Source of the DNA: Candidatus Thermochlorobacteriaceae bacterium
Lineage (GTDB): Bacteria > Bacteroidota > Chlorobiia > Chlorobiales > Thermochlorobacteraceae
Assembly (NCBI GenBank): GCA_029263855.1
Contig: JAJUFC010000012.1
Location: 44,242 to 108,241, forward strand
Reading direction: 5' to 3'
Length of the DNA stretch: 64,000 bases
This document shows, one piece after another, positions 36,169 through 45,477 of this stretch; position 1 is the stretch's first letter, and the number at the start of each line of letters is the position of its first letter. The translations under genes and the position numbers were made by a program. Below the pieces are notes generated by a model. It was not told the origin of the DNA. It did no database searches and was given only the letters and a program-made list of their open reading frames with translations.

Positions 36169-36198
36169 AAAGCGTCGGCAAAAGTCCGACGCTTTTTG
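36169..36198 (+). terminator. Intrinsic terminator after the lysine-rich protein gene
   Basis: A 10-bp perfect stem AAAGCGTCGG/CCGACGCTTT with a 7-base loop, closed by a run of five T. It lies 64 bases after the stop. Confidence 0.85.
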
Positions 36199-36276
36199 TT
36201 TACGATAAGCATTACCCCTTTCAAATGATGTGGACACTGAATTTCAAATCCTAAAACAACAAAGCCCCGCTCTGAT

Positions 36277-38004
36277 ATGACAGCATACAAACAATATCGT
36301 TGGATAATGCACGAACCTGATACCGAAAAGGTTCAAACACTCAGGCAACAAATCAATGTAAGTGAGCCCATTGCGCGTGCGCTCGTCAATCGTGGTATCA
36401 CAAATTACGACGAAGCGAAAAACTTTTTCCGCCCATCGATTGAACATCTACATTCTCCGTTTTTGATGAACGGAATGAAAGAAGCGGCGGAGCGTCTTTC
36501 AAAAGCAATTGACAAGCACGAGAAAATTTTAATCTACGGCGATTACGATGTCGATGGCACAACGGCAACATCGCTTCTATTGTTATTTCTCAAAAAACTT
36601 GGCGCAGAGGTTGAATTTTACGTCAATGATAGAAAAACCGAAGGCTACGGAATCGCACTGACGGGAATCAACTATGCCATTTCGCAAAACGTCAAAGTCG
36701 TTGTAACGGTCGACTGCGGCATTACATCTATCACGCCGATTAACTACTGCCGCCAAAACGGAGTTGATGTGATTATCTGCGACCACCACGAAGCAAAAGC
36801 AGAACGCCCCGACGCACTTGCGATTCTCGACGCAAAACAGGACGATTGCACTTATCCATTTAGGGAGCTTTCGGGCTGTGGTGTGGCGTTCAAGTTGGCG
36901 TGTGCGCTGTGCGATTTACGCGGAATTGATAGAGAATTTGCATTTGAACTTTTAGACTTCGTTGCACTCGCTGTTGCGGCGGATATTGTTCCGATTGTAG
37001 AAGAAAATCGCGTGCTGATGTCCGAAGGTATTAAACGCATACAACTTGCAAAGCGTCCTGGATTAAAAGCACTTGCAGAAGTTTCGGGATTAAATGTTGA
37101 ACAACTCTCGTCTTCATCTATTGTCTTTGCGCTTAGCCCAAGAATTAATGCGGCGGGACGATTAGACCACGCTCGCGAAGCCATTAAATTGCTCACAGCG
37201 CAAGACGAAAACGAAGCGGAAAAAGCGGCGGCATGTTTAGGAGACTTAAATAAAACGCGACGCGAAATCGATGCCGATGTCTTCAAAGAAGCCGAAGAAG
37301 ATGCAAAAAAAATGCTTGCGCAGTATGCCTCTTCTATTGTGCTCTACAAGCCTGATTGGCATTTGGGCGTAATTGGAATCGTTGCGTCAAGAATTGTAGA
37401 GCGATTTTATTTGCCCACAATTATTCTAACCGAAAATGAGGGGATTCTCAAAGGCTCGGCACGGAGCGTCGAGGGCTTCAATCTCTTCCAAGCAATTTCT
37501 AACTGCCAATCGCATTTGATTCAATTCGGCGGACACGAAATGGCGGCAGGGCTTTCGGTACACATCAATCAATTAGATGAATTTCGAAGAGCATTTGATA
37601 ACTATTGCGCTGAAAATTTAGAGTTTGAACTACGCACGCCCACCATTCAAATTGATTCGGAGTTAAAATTAGAACAAATTACATCGAGATTTTACAACGT
37701 GCTCAAACAATTTGAGCCGTGCGGACCGGGAAATATGCACCCGCTGTTTCTTACCCGCAACCTCACGCTCGCTTATCCGCCGAAACTGCTCAAAGAACAA
37801 CATCTCAAATTTGCCGTGCGCGATGAACAAGGAAGAACTTTTGATGTCATTGGGTTCGGTATGGCGCACTACTTCGATGCCCTCAAAGAATCAGGGCGGT
37901 GTGTCAGTATTATCTATTCTATCGATGAAAACGAGTGGAACGGAACAAAAACATTTCAACTGCGTTTGCGCGATTTAAGGATGGAAGAAAAAGGGGTAGA
38001 ATAA
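36277..38004 (+). CDS. recJ: Single-stranded-DNA-specific exonuclease RecJ
   Basis: A 5'-3' exonuclease acting in recombination and mismatch repair. The 575-residue protein has all DHH-family motifs: YGDYDVDGTTA (near 89), VTVDCGI, CDHHEAK (DHH near 168) and LSGCGVAFK. The DHHA1 part has LSPRINAAGRLDHA and, downstream, WHLGVIGIVASRIVERF and GGHEMAAGLSV. The C-terminal OB-like region carries EPCGPGNMHPLF. Length is typical. The chosen ATG allows about ten extra residues before the conserved part; an internal ATG at codon 11 is possible. Confidence 0.96.
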   Translation: MTAYKQYRWIMHEPDTEKVQTLRQQINVSEPIARALVNRGITNYDEAKNFFRPSIEHLHSPFLMNGMKEAAERLSKAIDKHEKILIYGDYDVDGTTATSLLLLFLKKLGAEVEFYVNDRKTEGYGIALTGINYAISQNVKVVVTVDCGITSITPINYCRQNGVDVIICDHHEAKAERPDALAILDAKQDDCTYPFRELSGCGVAFKLACALCDLRGIDREFAFELLDFVALAVAADIVPIVEENRVLMSEGIKRIQLAKRPGLKALAEVSGLNVEQLSSSSIVFALSPRINAAGRLDHAREAIKLLTAQDENEAEKAAACLGDLNKTRREIDADVFKEAEEDAKKMLAQYASSIVLYKPDWHLGVIGIVASRIVERFYLPTIILTENEGILKGSARSVEGFNLFQAISNCQSHLIQFGGHEMAAGLSVHINQLDEFRRAFDNYCAENLEFELRTPTIQIDSELKLEQITSRFYNVLKQFEPCGPGNMHPLFLTRNLTLAYPPKLLKEQHLKFAVRDEQGRTFDVIGFGMAHYFDALKESGRCVSIIYSIDENEWNGTKTFQLRLRDLRMEEKGVE

Positions 38005-38025
38005 AAACGAGAGAGCAAAAATGTA

Positions 38026-38063
38026 GAAAAAAAAGGGCGAGAGTGGCTCGCCCTGAATTTTTT
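38026..38063. terminator. Bidirectional terminator between recJ and SPFH gene
   Basis: Perfect 7-bp stem GGGCGAG/CTCGCCC with a 5-base loop, preceded by a run of eight or nine A and followed by TGAATTTTTT. The A run serves as the T run for the minus strand, so both convergent genes can end here. Confidence 0.85.
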
Positions 38064-38075
38064 AGTCTTGAAAAG

Positions 38076-38990
38076 TTAATTCCCGCCGATAAGCACCGAT
38101 GCGCCTGCACCTTTACCGCCACCCATAAAAATCACTTTTGAGTTCGGCGATTTGACAAGCTCTTGCATGGCTTTGATGCTTTCGTATTGGAGTTGTTTAT
38201 CGGTCAGAGAGCGGCTGATGATGGTTTGATAATCCGCAATGCCTTGCGCTTCTACGCGCTTACGTTCGGCTTCTTGCTGTTCTTTTTGGAGCACGAATTG
38301 CATTTTTTGTGCGTCTTGCTCGGCATTGATTTTTGCTTCAATCGCGGCTCTAACGGAAGAGGGCAGAACGATATTGCGAATTAAGAGTTCTTCTAAAATA
38401 ATGCCGCGCTTTTCGAAGTCACGCTTAATACCTTCGTAGATTCTGGATTGGAACTCTTCACGGCGTGCCGAATAGAGTTCAACGGCGTTATAGTTTGCGG
38501 CATTTTCACGAATCCGCGTTCTGGCGGTCGGTGTTACAATCACATCAACGTATGCCACTCCCGGTCCGAGTTCTTTTCGGATTCTCAACACTTCGGAAGG
38601 ATTGAGTTTGTAGTTGAGCGTCATATCAATCGTAACCGAAAGACCATCTGCGCTCAAGACTTCAATCGTGCTACCACCGTCGCCGCTTTCTTCCGTGCTT
38701 GAAAAAGTAATTTTCCGCGTCTTAACATCGAACTCGTCGACAGTTGCGAACGGAATAATAAAATTCAATCCTTCGGAGAGCACACCACCTTGAATTTTTC
38801 CAAGAAAGACTTGAACACCGACCGTTCCCGGTTGAATCACACGGAAACATGCGGAAGAAAGACCGAGCAACAAAACAACAATGCCGCCAATCCGAAAGAG
38901 TGTTGCAAATCGCTGCAGACCAGGATTAAACGAGCCTGCGGTGAAGCTAATCACAAGAAGAATGACGGCGAGAAGAATAAGCGATGCCAT
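38076..38990 (-). CDS. SPFH/Band 7 (prohibitin-like) membrane protein
   Basis: A 304-residue protein. Two hydrophobic segments at the N-terminus (MASLILLAVILLVISF and FRIGGIVVLLLGLSSA) are followed by an SPFH domain (IQPGTVGVQVFLGKI, EGLNFIIPF, VTIDMTLNYKL). A charged helical region rich in Glu, Gln and Lys (FVLQKEQQEAERKRVEAQG) comes next, and a Gly-rich end (FMGGGKGAGASVLIGG). This is the prohibitin layout: an oligomeric membrane scaffold often tied to membrane protease control. It is the last of three minus-strand genes. Confidence 0.9.
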   Translation of the reverse strand: MASLILLAVILLVISFTAGSFNPGLQRFATLFRIGGIVVLLLGLSSACFRVIQPGTVGVQVFLGKIQGGVLSEGLNFIIPFATVDEFDVKTRKITFSSTEESGDGGSTIEVLSADGLSVTIDMTLNYKLNPSEVLRIRKELGPGVAYVDVIVTPTARTRIRENAANYNAVELYSARREEFQSRIYEGIKRDFEKRGIILEELLIRNIVLPSSVRAAIEAKINAEQDAQKMQFVLQKEQQEAERKRVEAQGIADYQTIISRSLTDKQLQYESIKAMQELVKSPNSKVIFMGGGKGAGASVLIGGN

Positions 38991-39029
38991 TGAAAGAAAG
39001 TTAGGTTTGAAAGGTTAGGTTAAAAAAAC

Positions 39030-39557
39030 TTATGCCGATTGCTCGGTCGGAAATTTTCCCATCGCTTTAAGCACTACGAAAATGAGTCCCGTAAAGAGCG
39101 AGCCGCCAAGACCTGCACCGATGTTGTAAATAGAAGCAATAAGAACATGTTGCATTGAGAAATCCGCTGAAACGCTCATCACCCACTTTGCGCACAAAAA
39201 CGAGAGTGCCGTGAGCAAGCAAAACGCGAAGCCAGTTGCAATGCTTCCGACAAACGACACGAAAATCTGCTCTTTCATTCCCGCTTTCACTTCGGCTTGA
39301 CGCTTCGCGCGCTTTTCGCCTTTTGGGTCGTAGAGTTTGTTCACGCCATAGCCGCCAAGCGCGACAATAACAATCATAACAACATAAAAGAGATAGGCTT
39401 TAAGCGAATCTGTCCAATCAGGCCAGAAAGAACTTTCGCTCGCAAGTTTGAGCATAAAAATAGAAGTGATAAAAAAGACTGTTCCCCACATCAAGCTCAC
39501 GTTAATCCAAAGGCTTGGTTTGTTTTCAGCTGCTTGCTGTGCAAGTGATTTGCCCAT
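39030..39557 (-). CDS. Four-helix membrane protein, unknown function
   Basis: A 175-residue protein with four hydrophobic segments (about 22-40, 50-70, 100-122, 140-165). A basic loop KLYDPKGEKRAKRQAEVKAG between the second and third probably faces the cytoplasm. I do not recognise a family. It lies between the VUT transporter gene and the SPFH gene, with spacings of 86 and 39 bases, so all three may share a transcript. Confidence 0.75.
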   Translation of the reverse strand: MGKSLAQQAAENKPSLWINVSLMWGTVFFITSIFMLKLASESSFWPDWTDSLKAYLFYVVMIVIVALGGYGVNKLYDPKGEKRAKRQAEVKAGMKEQIFVSFVGSIATGFAFCLLTALSFLCAKWVMSVSADFSMQHVLIASIYNIGAGLGGSLFTGLIFVVLKAMGKFPTEQSA

Positions 39558-39643
39558 AGTTGTAGTTAGGTTTTTCGTTGAAGAAGATGAACTTCTTTCA
39601 GTCAGTAAAGATAACGAAACACGGCGCGATTCAGTTTAGCCTG

Positions 39644-40438
39644 TTAGTTTAATTTTTCAGGCGCAATATCGGTTTCGGAATCAAGAAGCGGTTCAGATGA
39701 AGCCTGTTCAGTGGTGGTGCCAAGGTAGCGGTCAATCGCGAAGTGAGCAATGTAAAGAAGAGGCGTGCTGAATATGGCAATGATGGCTTTGTAAATGTAG
39801 TTCATCGTGCAAACGGCAAGCACCTGTGAAAGCGACCAACCCGCACCGATATAAAACGCAATGAACAAAACGACAAAACTGTCAACAAGTTGCGAAACAA
39901 GCGTTGAGCCTGTTGCACGAAGCCAAATTTTCTTGTCGTCCGTTTTCGATTTGAAAAATTCAAACACCGTTACATCGAGAAACTGTCCAACAAGAAACGC
40001 CACAAGCGAACCAACGATAATCCACAACCCTTGTCCGAAAATCGCGGCATATGCGAGGTTCATATTCAATCGTTCTCCCTCTTCAACGCGAAGTTGCCAA
40101 AAGTCTGCGGGAGCAAGCCGTATCGTAATGTAAATGATGATGAAGGAATAAGCGATAAGCCCTGCGGCGATGAACGAAATGACGCGCACGCCGCGCCGTC
40201 CAAAGTATTCGTTGATAATATCGGTGAGCACAAACACCAAAGGCCATGCAATCACGCCTGCTGTGAGATTGAACGAAAGGTGCTCGACACCGAAGAACGA
40301 TAAATCGGTCGGCGAAAGTCCAAGCGTGGCTTCAAGCGAAAAAACTTTCGTTCCCGCAAATTCGCCCAAAAGCGCATTCGTGATGAAAAACATTCCAAGA
40401 ATGAGAAAGAGGCGAGCGCGTTTTTCGTCGATGGTCAA
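39644..40438 (-). CDS. yhhQ: VUT/YhhQ-family queuosine precursor transporter
   Basis: A 264-residue membrane protein of the vitamin uptake transporter (VUT) family, whose YhhQ members import queuine or its precursors for tRNA modification. Characteristic segments are FITNALLGEFAGTKVF, WPLVFVLTDIINEYFG, FLVGQFLDVTVFEFFK and LVSQLVDSFVVLFIAF. Six or seven membrane segments are evident. No preQ1 riboswitch-like structure is apparent in the leader, and no other queuosine gene is in the window. Confidence 0.88.
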   Translation of the reverse strand: MTIDEKRARLFLILGMFFITNALLGEFAGTKVFSLEATLGLSPTDLSFFGVEHLSFNLTAGVIAWPLVFVLTDIINEYFGRRGVRVISFIAAGLIAYSFIIIYITIRLAPADFWQLRVEEGERLNMNLAYAAIFGQGLWIIVGSLVAFLVGQFLDVTVFEFFKSKTDDKKIWLRATGSTLVSQLVDSFVVLFIAFYIGAGWSLSQVLAVCTMNYIYKAIIAIFSTPLLYIAHFAIDRYLGTTTEQASSEPLLDSETDIAPEKLN

Positions 40439-40607
40439 GGTAACTGTGGTTGCATTGCTTTTGAAACTTCAAGGTAAAACCCTTTTGAATGCTTTGCAAT
40501 TCCAAAGCGCAACGAGAACTTTCCGCGTGCGTTAAACGTGCGGTGCGTCGCAATCTGCGCTACAATCTATTAACAATTCCTTAACCTTATTTTTCAGAGG
40601 GCTTTCC

Positions 40608-40615
40608 TATCTTTG
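40608..40615 (+). promoter_or_regulatory. Candidate -7 element for the first T9SS cargo gene
   Basis: Perfect TATCTTTG, 40 bases before the proposed TTG start. The -33 region has TTA rather than TTG and the spacing is loose. Confidence 0.45.
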
Positions 40616-40654
40616 AAAACTGTAACGCAGTCCACCTAACCAGCATCACCAACT

Positions 40655-42739
40655 TTGAGACTTCAGAGTTTATACTTGAAATTCTGCACACTTTTTTTTT
40701 GGGGTGTTGCCTTTGGACAGATTGCTTTTGCGCAACTGTTTGACGAACAGAAAACAACGAATGTAGGATTGATTCGTCTCGGAATCACAAACTATGGCGT
40801 GATTGGAAACGGCTTCCGATTTTTTCCTCAAATTCCATCGTGCGAGTATCCGACGGGTTCTCAAATTGAACATTTGTTCAATGCGGGGCTTTGGGTCGGC
40901 GCAATTCAAGGCGGCATTTCCAAAGTAACCACAGGCGCGGTCGTTCAATCGGGAACGAGCACGGGAAACCCCAACACCGCAGGCTATGAATTTACCGACG
41001 CAACCGCGCGCGGCTTGATTCAACGCTCTTCGCTCATTGAAAGTCCTTTCTTCAATCCCTCTGCGATTAGCCATCAAGATTTGATTGCAGAATTTACCGA
41101 TTCGATTTTAATCCGCCCCGGTGCAACAGGTGTGATTCCACAGCATAACCCTTTGCGTATTGCGGTTCGAGCAGAGCATTACGCATGGAATTTTGAGTTC
41201 GCCAATTTCTTCGTGATTTTGAACTATACGATTGTCAACCGAAGCAACGATTCCTTAGTGTTGCCGCATATCGGAATATTTCAGAACTCGATTGTTCGAA
41301 ACACGCGGCTTGTCGCACCACAAGGAACAGCGTTTTTCAATCGCGCCGCAGGCGGCTACCTCGATTCGCTCGATGCGACTTACAAGTTTGACCTTGCGGG
41401 CGAACCATCGGAAACGCAAAGTTATTACTCAACAAAATTTTTAGGTGCGGAATATAAAGGTCGACTTTTTCGTCCTGGACTTGTGGAAGGATTCAGAGCG
41501 AATTTTCAAGCGTGGGCGTTTGCGACCGACCCGTTTGTGCCGGGTCCGCCGGGCGACGACTTCGACCGATTTAATCGCATGCGCACACGGCTCTTTGACA
41601 GCCCCGACAGTGCGTCGATTCGTCAAGCCTTGCGCACACAACCGGGCAACCGCTTGGAACTCTTATCCGTCGGACCGTTTCCAACCTTGGTGCCGGACGA
41701 TACGATTACGATTTCATTTGCCGCTGTTGTTGCCCGAAATGCGTCAAACGTTGCAGACTATGTCGACGATAAGCCCGAAGCACGCCTGACGCTCGTCAAT
41801 AATCTTGACCTTGCACAACGCACCTTTAACGGCAACGACCGCAACGGCAACGGCATTCTCGAACCCGAAGAAGATTTGAACGGCGATGGCATTATTCGCC
41901 GATTCCTTTTACCCTCGCCGCCCAATTCGCCGCGCTACCGCGTCGTTCCCGGAGACCGAAAGGTTACGATTTTTTGGGATAAATCCGCCGAAGCGTCGAT
42001 TGATTTGCTTTCAGGCGTGAGAGATTTTGAAGGCTACCGAATCTATCGCACCAATCCCGGAGACGACCGCAGTCGCGACGGACTTTCGTTCAACTTGCGC
42101 TTGGTGGCACAATACGACCAACCCAACAACAACATCGGCTTCGATAACGGCTTTAACGCCATCAAACTGCCAACGCCCATCACCTTCGAAGGCGATACCA
42201 ATCAGTATGTCTACAAATACGAGTTTAACAACCTCTTGAACGGTTGGCAGTATGCGTTCAATGTAACGGCGTTTGATTCAGGCAATACTGCCATCGGTTT
42301 GGAAAGTTTAGAATCGGCACGCTCGACAAACTTCACAACGGCAATTCCGGGCAAAACGCCAACTGAGCGCAAGGAAGATGCGATTGGCATTTATCCGAAC
42401 CCCTTCTACGTGCGCGCCGCGTGGAGCGGACCGAATCGACGCGAACAAAAAATTTACTTCACGAACCTGCCGCCCGAATGTGAAATCACCATCTTCACGG
42501 TTGCAGGCGACGTGATTGACCGATTTACCCACAATGCAAAAACCTACGCTGGCGGAGACAACCGCTGGAACGACCTTTTCGGCAATCAATCCAACCGTAG
42601 AGCCTTTTCAGGTGGCGAAGCGGCTTGGGATATTTTCAGCAAATCTGACCAAGCCCTTTCTACGGGGCTTTACATCGTCGCCGTCAAGAACTTGCGCAAT
42701 GGCGACGTGAAAACGGGTCGGTTCGCCATCGTGCGATGA
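40655..42739 (+). CDS. Secreted protein with T9SS-type C-terminal sorting domain
   Basis: A 694-residue protein. The best start is a TTG, since no ATG precedes the signal peptide (FFWGVAFGQIAFAQ). The body is beta-rich, with a calcium-binding-like acidic loop (NDRNGNGILEPEEDLNGDG) near residue 405. A fibronectin-III-like stretch from about 420 includes KVTIFWDKSAEASID and FEGYRIYRT. The end carries IYPNPFYVRAAW and a beta-sandwich finishing GLYIVAVKNLRNGDVKTGRFAIVR, a sorting-domain variant. The protein is probably exported and surface-attached; I see no enzymatic motif. It opens a plus-strand block of six envelope genes. Confidence 0.8.
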   Translation: MRLQSLYLKFCTLFFWGVAFGQIAFAQLFDEQKTTNVGLIRLGITNYGVIGNGFRFFPQIPSCEYPTGSQIEHLFNAGLWVGAIQGGISKVTTGAVVQSGTSTGNPNTAGYEFTDATARGLIQRSSLIESPFFNPSAISHQDLIAEFTDSILIRPGATGVIPQHNPLRIAVRAEHYAWNFEFANFFVILNYTIVNRSNDSLVLPHIGIFQNSIVRNTRLVAPQGTAFFNRAAGGYLDSLDATYKFDLAGEPSETQSYYSTKFLGAEYKGRLFRPGLVEGFRANFQAWAFATDPFVPGPPGDDFDRFNRMRTRLFDSPDSASIRQALRTQPGNRLELLSVGPFPTLVPDDTITISFAAVVARNASNVADYVDDKPEARLTLVNNLDLAQRTFNGNDRNGNGILEPEEDLNGDGIIRRFLLPSPPNSPRYRVVPGDRKVTIFWDKSAEASIDLLSGVRDFEGYRIYRTNPGDDRSRDGLSFNLRLVAQYDQPNNNIGFDNGFNAIKLPTPITFEGDTNQYVYKYEFNNLLNGWQYAFNVTAFDSGNTAIGLESLESARSTNFTTAIPGKTPTERKEDAIGIYPNPFYVRAAWSGPNRREQKIYFTNLPPECEITIFTVAGDVIDRFTHNAKTYAGGDNRWNDLFGNQSNRRAFSGGEAAWDIFSKSDQALSTGLYIVAVKNLRNGDVKTGRFAIVR

Positions 42740-42763
42740 TTGAAATGAATTGAAATTCGCTTT

Positions 42764-42900
42764 CTTGGACTCCTCGCTTGCGCTCGGAATGGCAGACGAA
42801 AGGCTTGGAACGACAAGCGAGTTTGTCATTCTGAACGAAGCGAAGCGGAGAGAAGAATCCACGATGGATTTCTCGCTTGCGCTCGGAATGACAAGAAATG
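42764..42900. repeat. Dispersed intergenic repeat (copy A)
   Basis: The 219-base spacer holds two copies of CTCGCTTGCGCTCGGAATG (42773-42791 and 42872-42890) and, between them, CATTCTGAACGAAGCGAAGC. Related sequence lies at 56970-57100, where a diverged TCTCACTTGCGTCCGCAATGACA follows GATTCTGAACGGAGC. It is noncoding although frames stay open across it. Confidence 0.65.
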
Positions 42901-42958
42901 CCCGGAATAACAGCCAACAACTGACGACAAATTTTTTAACCTTAAACCTTTTGGAACA

Positions 42959-45268
42959 ATGCGAAAACTTGTAACCCTTATCTCTCTGCTGACGCTCATG
43001 AGCCTGAGCACGATGGCGCAAACCCTCACGCCCGTTAGGCAGCTCAAGCAAACAAACCCCGATTCGCTCGCGCGCTGGTTCAACGCCACGCCGCTCGCGC
43101 CGTTTTTATCGAACAACTACGGCGATACAGTTACCGTAATTGGTCAAGTCATTTGGACGGCTGACCAATCGTTTGACCAGATTGGCGGCGGCAGTGCAAG
43201 CCGCGCGCTCATCTACATCGCTGACACGGCGCGCGTTCAAGGCAACAAGCTTCCGAACTTCGGCGCGATTCAAGTCTCCGACCAAGTAGGCACGGCGGGT
43301 AATCGCGATTCAAGCCTCTTCAACGTGCCGCGTGGCGAAGTGATTAAACTGACGGCGCGCATTCGTAGCGCGTTTGGTTCGCCGCCGGGCTATCATCACA
43401 CGGTCGAATTGGATAAAATCAACTTCACCTCGCTCGATCTCGACAATCCGCTTCCCAATCCGCTCCCGCTTCCCGACACGCTCGAAATTCCGCTTGATTC
43501 GCTTTTCTATGCCGATGGCAATATGAATTTGCTCGCGGAAAAATATGACGGAATGATTGTGCGCATCACGGGACCGCTGACGGCGGTCGTGCCAAGTCAG
43601 GCGATTGGGTCAAATGGTCGTTATCCCGAATGGTATGTTACGAAACCGCTCTCGACTTCTCAGACGGGCGTTCTCGCGCTTCCAATTGGCGACAACTCCA
43701 AATTTTTCAGAAGCACGGCGGGGAACGCGGGCGGCGTAGCAACGCCCGACCCAATTCCTGCCAATGGTTCAATCGTAACGAGCATTACAGGGATTCTCTC
43801 AAAAGTGCGTTCAGATGGCGCGTTGGTGGTTGACACTTGGAACCCGCCGCCGCCGCCATCGGGGGCGCGCGGCAGAACTTGGCGGTTGCACCCGTTCCGT
43901 TCAAGCGACATCAAACTCGCGCCTGCGCTTCCGCCCGTCATTGCGTCGGTGGTGCGCAATCTCGCGATTGCCACGCCGAATACGCCCGTAACCATCACGA
44001 CGCGCGTTTCAATGCCAAACCCAGCGGATAGCGTTGCGTCCGTGCAAGTCTTCTACAACACCACGACGACCCTTCCCGACCGAAATTTCGGCGGACCTTA
44101 TTTGACGGTCAACGCCACTCGAAGCATTACCAATGATTCTGTTTGGACGGCGGATATTCCCGGCTTCCCGCTCGGCACGTTCGTCAATTACTTCGTGAGA
44201 GCCACAGGAAGCAATAGCCTTTCGGTTCTGGATAGAGACACGTCGCAAGCGAAGAACTTTTATCGCGTCGCCAATTCGCTTGGCATTTTCGATGTGCAGT
44301 TTTCGCCTTACGACAATCCCGCGACAAGCAACGTCGTGTCGCCGCTTCTTGACCAAACGGTAACAGTGCGCGGCACGGTAACCGCCGATTCGATCGATAA
44401 CCTCAACGAACTGCCGACTAACGCGCCGATTGCGATTCACATTCAAGACGGGCGCGGCGTGTTTAGCGGCGTGCGCGTGGTATTGAACGGCTACACCACG
44501 CCCACAGGGCAAATCGTGCGCAACGACTCCGTCGTGGTAACGGGCGTAGTTCGTGAATCTTTCAGCTACACGCAAATCGACGCGCGTCAATCCGCAGGCG
44601 GTTCGATTACGAAAATCGGAACGGCAACCACACCGATTACGCCACTCGTGCTGACCACCGATACGCTTCGCGTGCGTAGCGAACGCTTCGAAGGCATGCT
44701 CGTGCAAGTCAATAACGTCGAGGTTACGCGCGCCAGATTGGCAGGACAAGAATTTGCCATTCGTCAACAAAACGCCACGACAACCGACGATTACTTGGTC
44801 GATGACCTTTCGGGCTGGGCGTTCCGCGGCGGCGGCACAGCCACGCCCGTGAATCCAAACGCCGATACGGTGCGCGTCGGCGACCGCTTCAGCGCGTTGC
44901 GCGGCATTCACTTCTTCTCGTTCAGCCAATACAAACTCACGCCGCGCCGCACGGGCGACTTCGAGGGCTATCTCTTCACGAATGAACCCGTGAACCCAAC
45001 GCCGAAGCAATTCGCGCTCGCGCAAAACTATCCGAACCCGTTCAACCCCATCACGATGATTCGCTACGAACTGCCTGAACGCGCCGATGTAACGCTTAAA
45101 GTCTATGATGTTCTCGGACGCGAAGTCGCCACGCTCGTCAATGCGGCGCAAGGACAAGGCTCGTATCAAGTGCCGTTCAATGCCTCAAACCTTGCAAGCG
45201 GAATTTACTTCTATCGCTTGAAGGCAGGCTCGTTTATGCAAACGAAGAAAATGCTGTTGGTGAAGTAA
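42959..45268 (+). CDS. Secreted multidomain protein with T9SS sorting domain
   Basis: A 769-residue protein with a signal peptide (LLTLMSLSTMAQ). The body contains several OB-fold-like segments that recur: DTVTVIGQVIWTADQSFDQI, QTVTVRGTVTADSIDNLNEL and later VVVTGVVRESFSYTQIDAR. Similar segments are common in secreted nuclease-associated proteins of this phylum. The C-terminus is a classic type A sorting domain: FALAQNYPNPFNPITMIRYE, VYDVLGREVATLV, SGIYFYRLKAG and KKMLLVK. Export by the T9SS is a confident inference; the activity is unknown. Confidence 0.85.
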   Translation: MRKLVTLISLLTLMSLSTMAQTLTPVRQLKQTNPDSLARWFNATPLAPFLSNNYGDTVTVIGQVIWTADQSFDQIGGGSASRALIYIADTARVQGNKLPNFGAIQVSDQVGTAGNRDSSLFNVPRGEVIKLTARIRSAFGSPPGYHHTVELDKINFTSLDLDNPLPNPLPLPDTLEIPLDSLFYADGNMNLLAEKYDGMIVRITGPLTAVVPSQAIGSNGRYPEWYVTKPLSTSQTGVLALPIGDNSKFFRSTAGNAGGVATPDPIPANGSIVTSITGILSKVRSDGALVVDTWNPPPPPSGARGRTWRLHPFRSSDIKLAPALPPVIASVVRNLAIATPNTPVTITTRVSMPNPADSVASVQVFYNTTTTLPDRNFGGPYLTVNATRSITNDSVWTADIPGFPLGTFVNYFVRATGSNSLSVLDRDTSQAKNFYRVANSLGIFDVQFSPYDNPATSNVVSPLLDQTVTVRGTVTADSIDNLNELPTNAPIAIHIQDGRGVFSGVRVVLNGYTTPTGQIVRNDSVVVTGVVRESFSYTQIDARQSAGGSITKIGTATTPITPLVLTTDTLRVRSERFEGMLVQVNNVEVTRARLAGQEFAIRQQNATTTDDYLVDDLSGWAFRGGGTATPVNPNADTVRVGDRFSALRGIHFFSFSQYKLTPRRTGDFEGYLFTNEPVNPTPKQFALAQNYPNPFNPITMIRYELPERADVTLKVYDVLGREVATLVNAAQGQGSYQVPFNASNLASGIYFYRLKAGSFMQTKKMLLVK

Positions 45269-45275
45269 GGAAGCG

Positions 45276-45365
45276 AGTGAAGAGTTGAGAGTTGAAGGTT
45301 AAAAGTTCAGAGCAGTTGGATTTCACACAGAAGTGAGCGACTTACTCTTAACTCTGAACCATCAA
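45276..45365. repeat. Dispersed intergenic inverted repeat (copy B)
   Basis: AGTGAAGAGTTGAGAGT at 45276 nearly repeats AGTGAAGAGTTAAGAGT at 57004, and CTTACTCTTAACTCTGAAC at about 45341 is roughly its reverse complement, so the spacer can fold into a long imperfect hairpin. Confidence 0.5.
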
Positions 45366-45477
45366 CGAGCAACTGCATAAATCTTGTGTTCGTGAGGGTC
45401 GCTCAAAGGAGGGGCGGCTCTCATTGAACCAAGCCGATGTGCAAATCAAGGGTATCTAAATTCAATTTGAACAAAGA

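Noticed and set aside
40439..40654. preQ1 riboswitch upstream of the VUT transporter
   Set aside because: Expected from the transporter's substrate, but I find no preQ1-like pseudoknot sequence in the leader.
42750..42974. 74-codon open frame in the spacer between the two sorting-domain genes
   Set aside because: It is made of the dispersed intergenic repeat (repeated LALGM-type readings), overlaps the next gene's start and has no start signal.
44009..45169. 386-codon open frame on the minus strand
   Set aside because: Antisense to a gene with a clear signal peptide and T9SS sorting domain; the product is Arg/His/Glu-rich without any domain.
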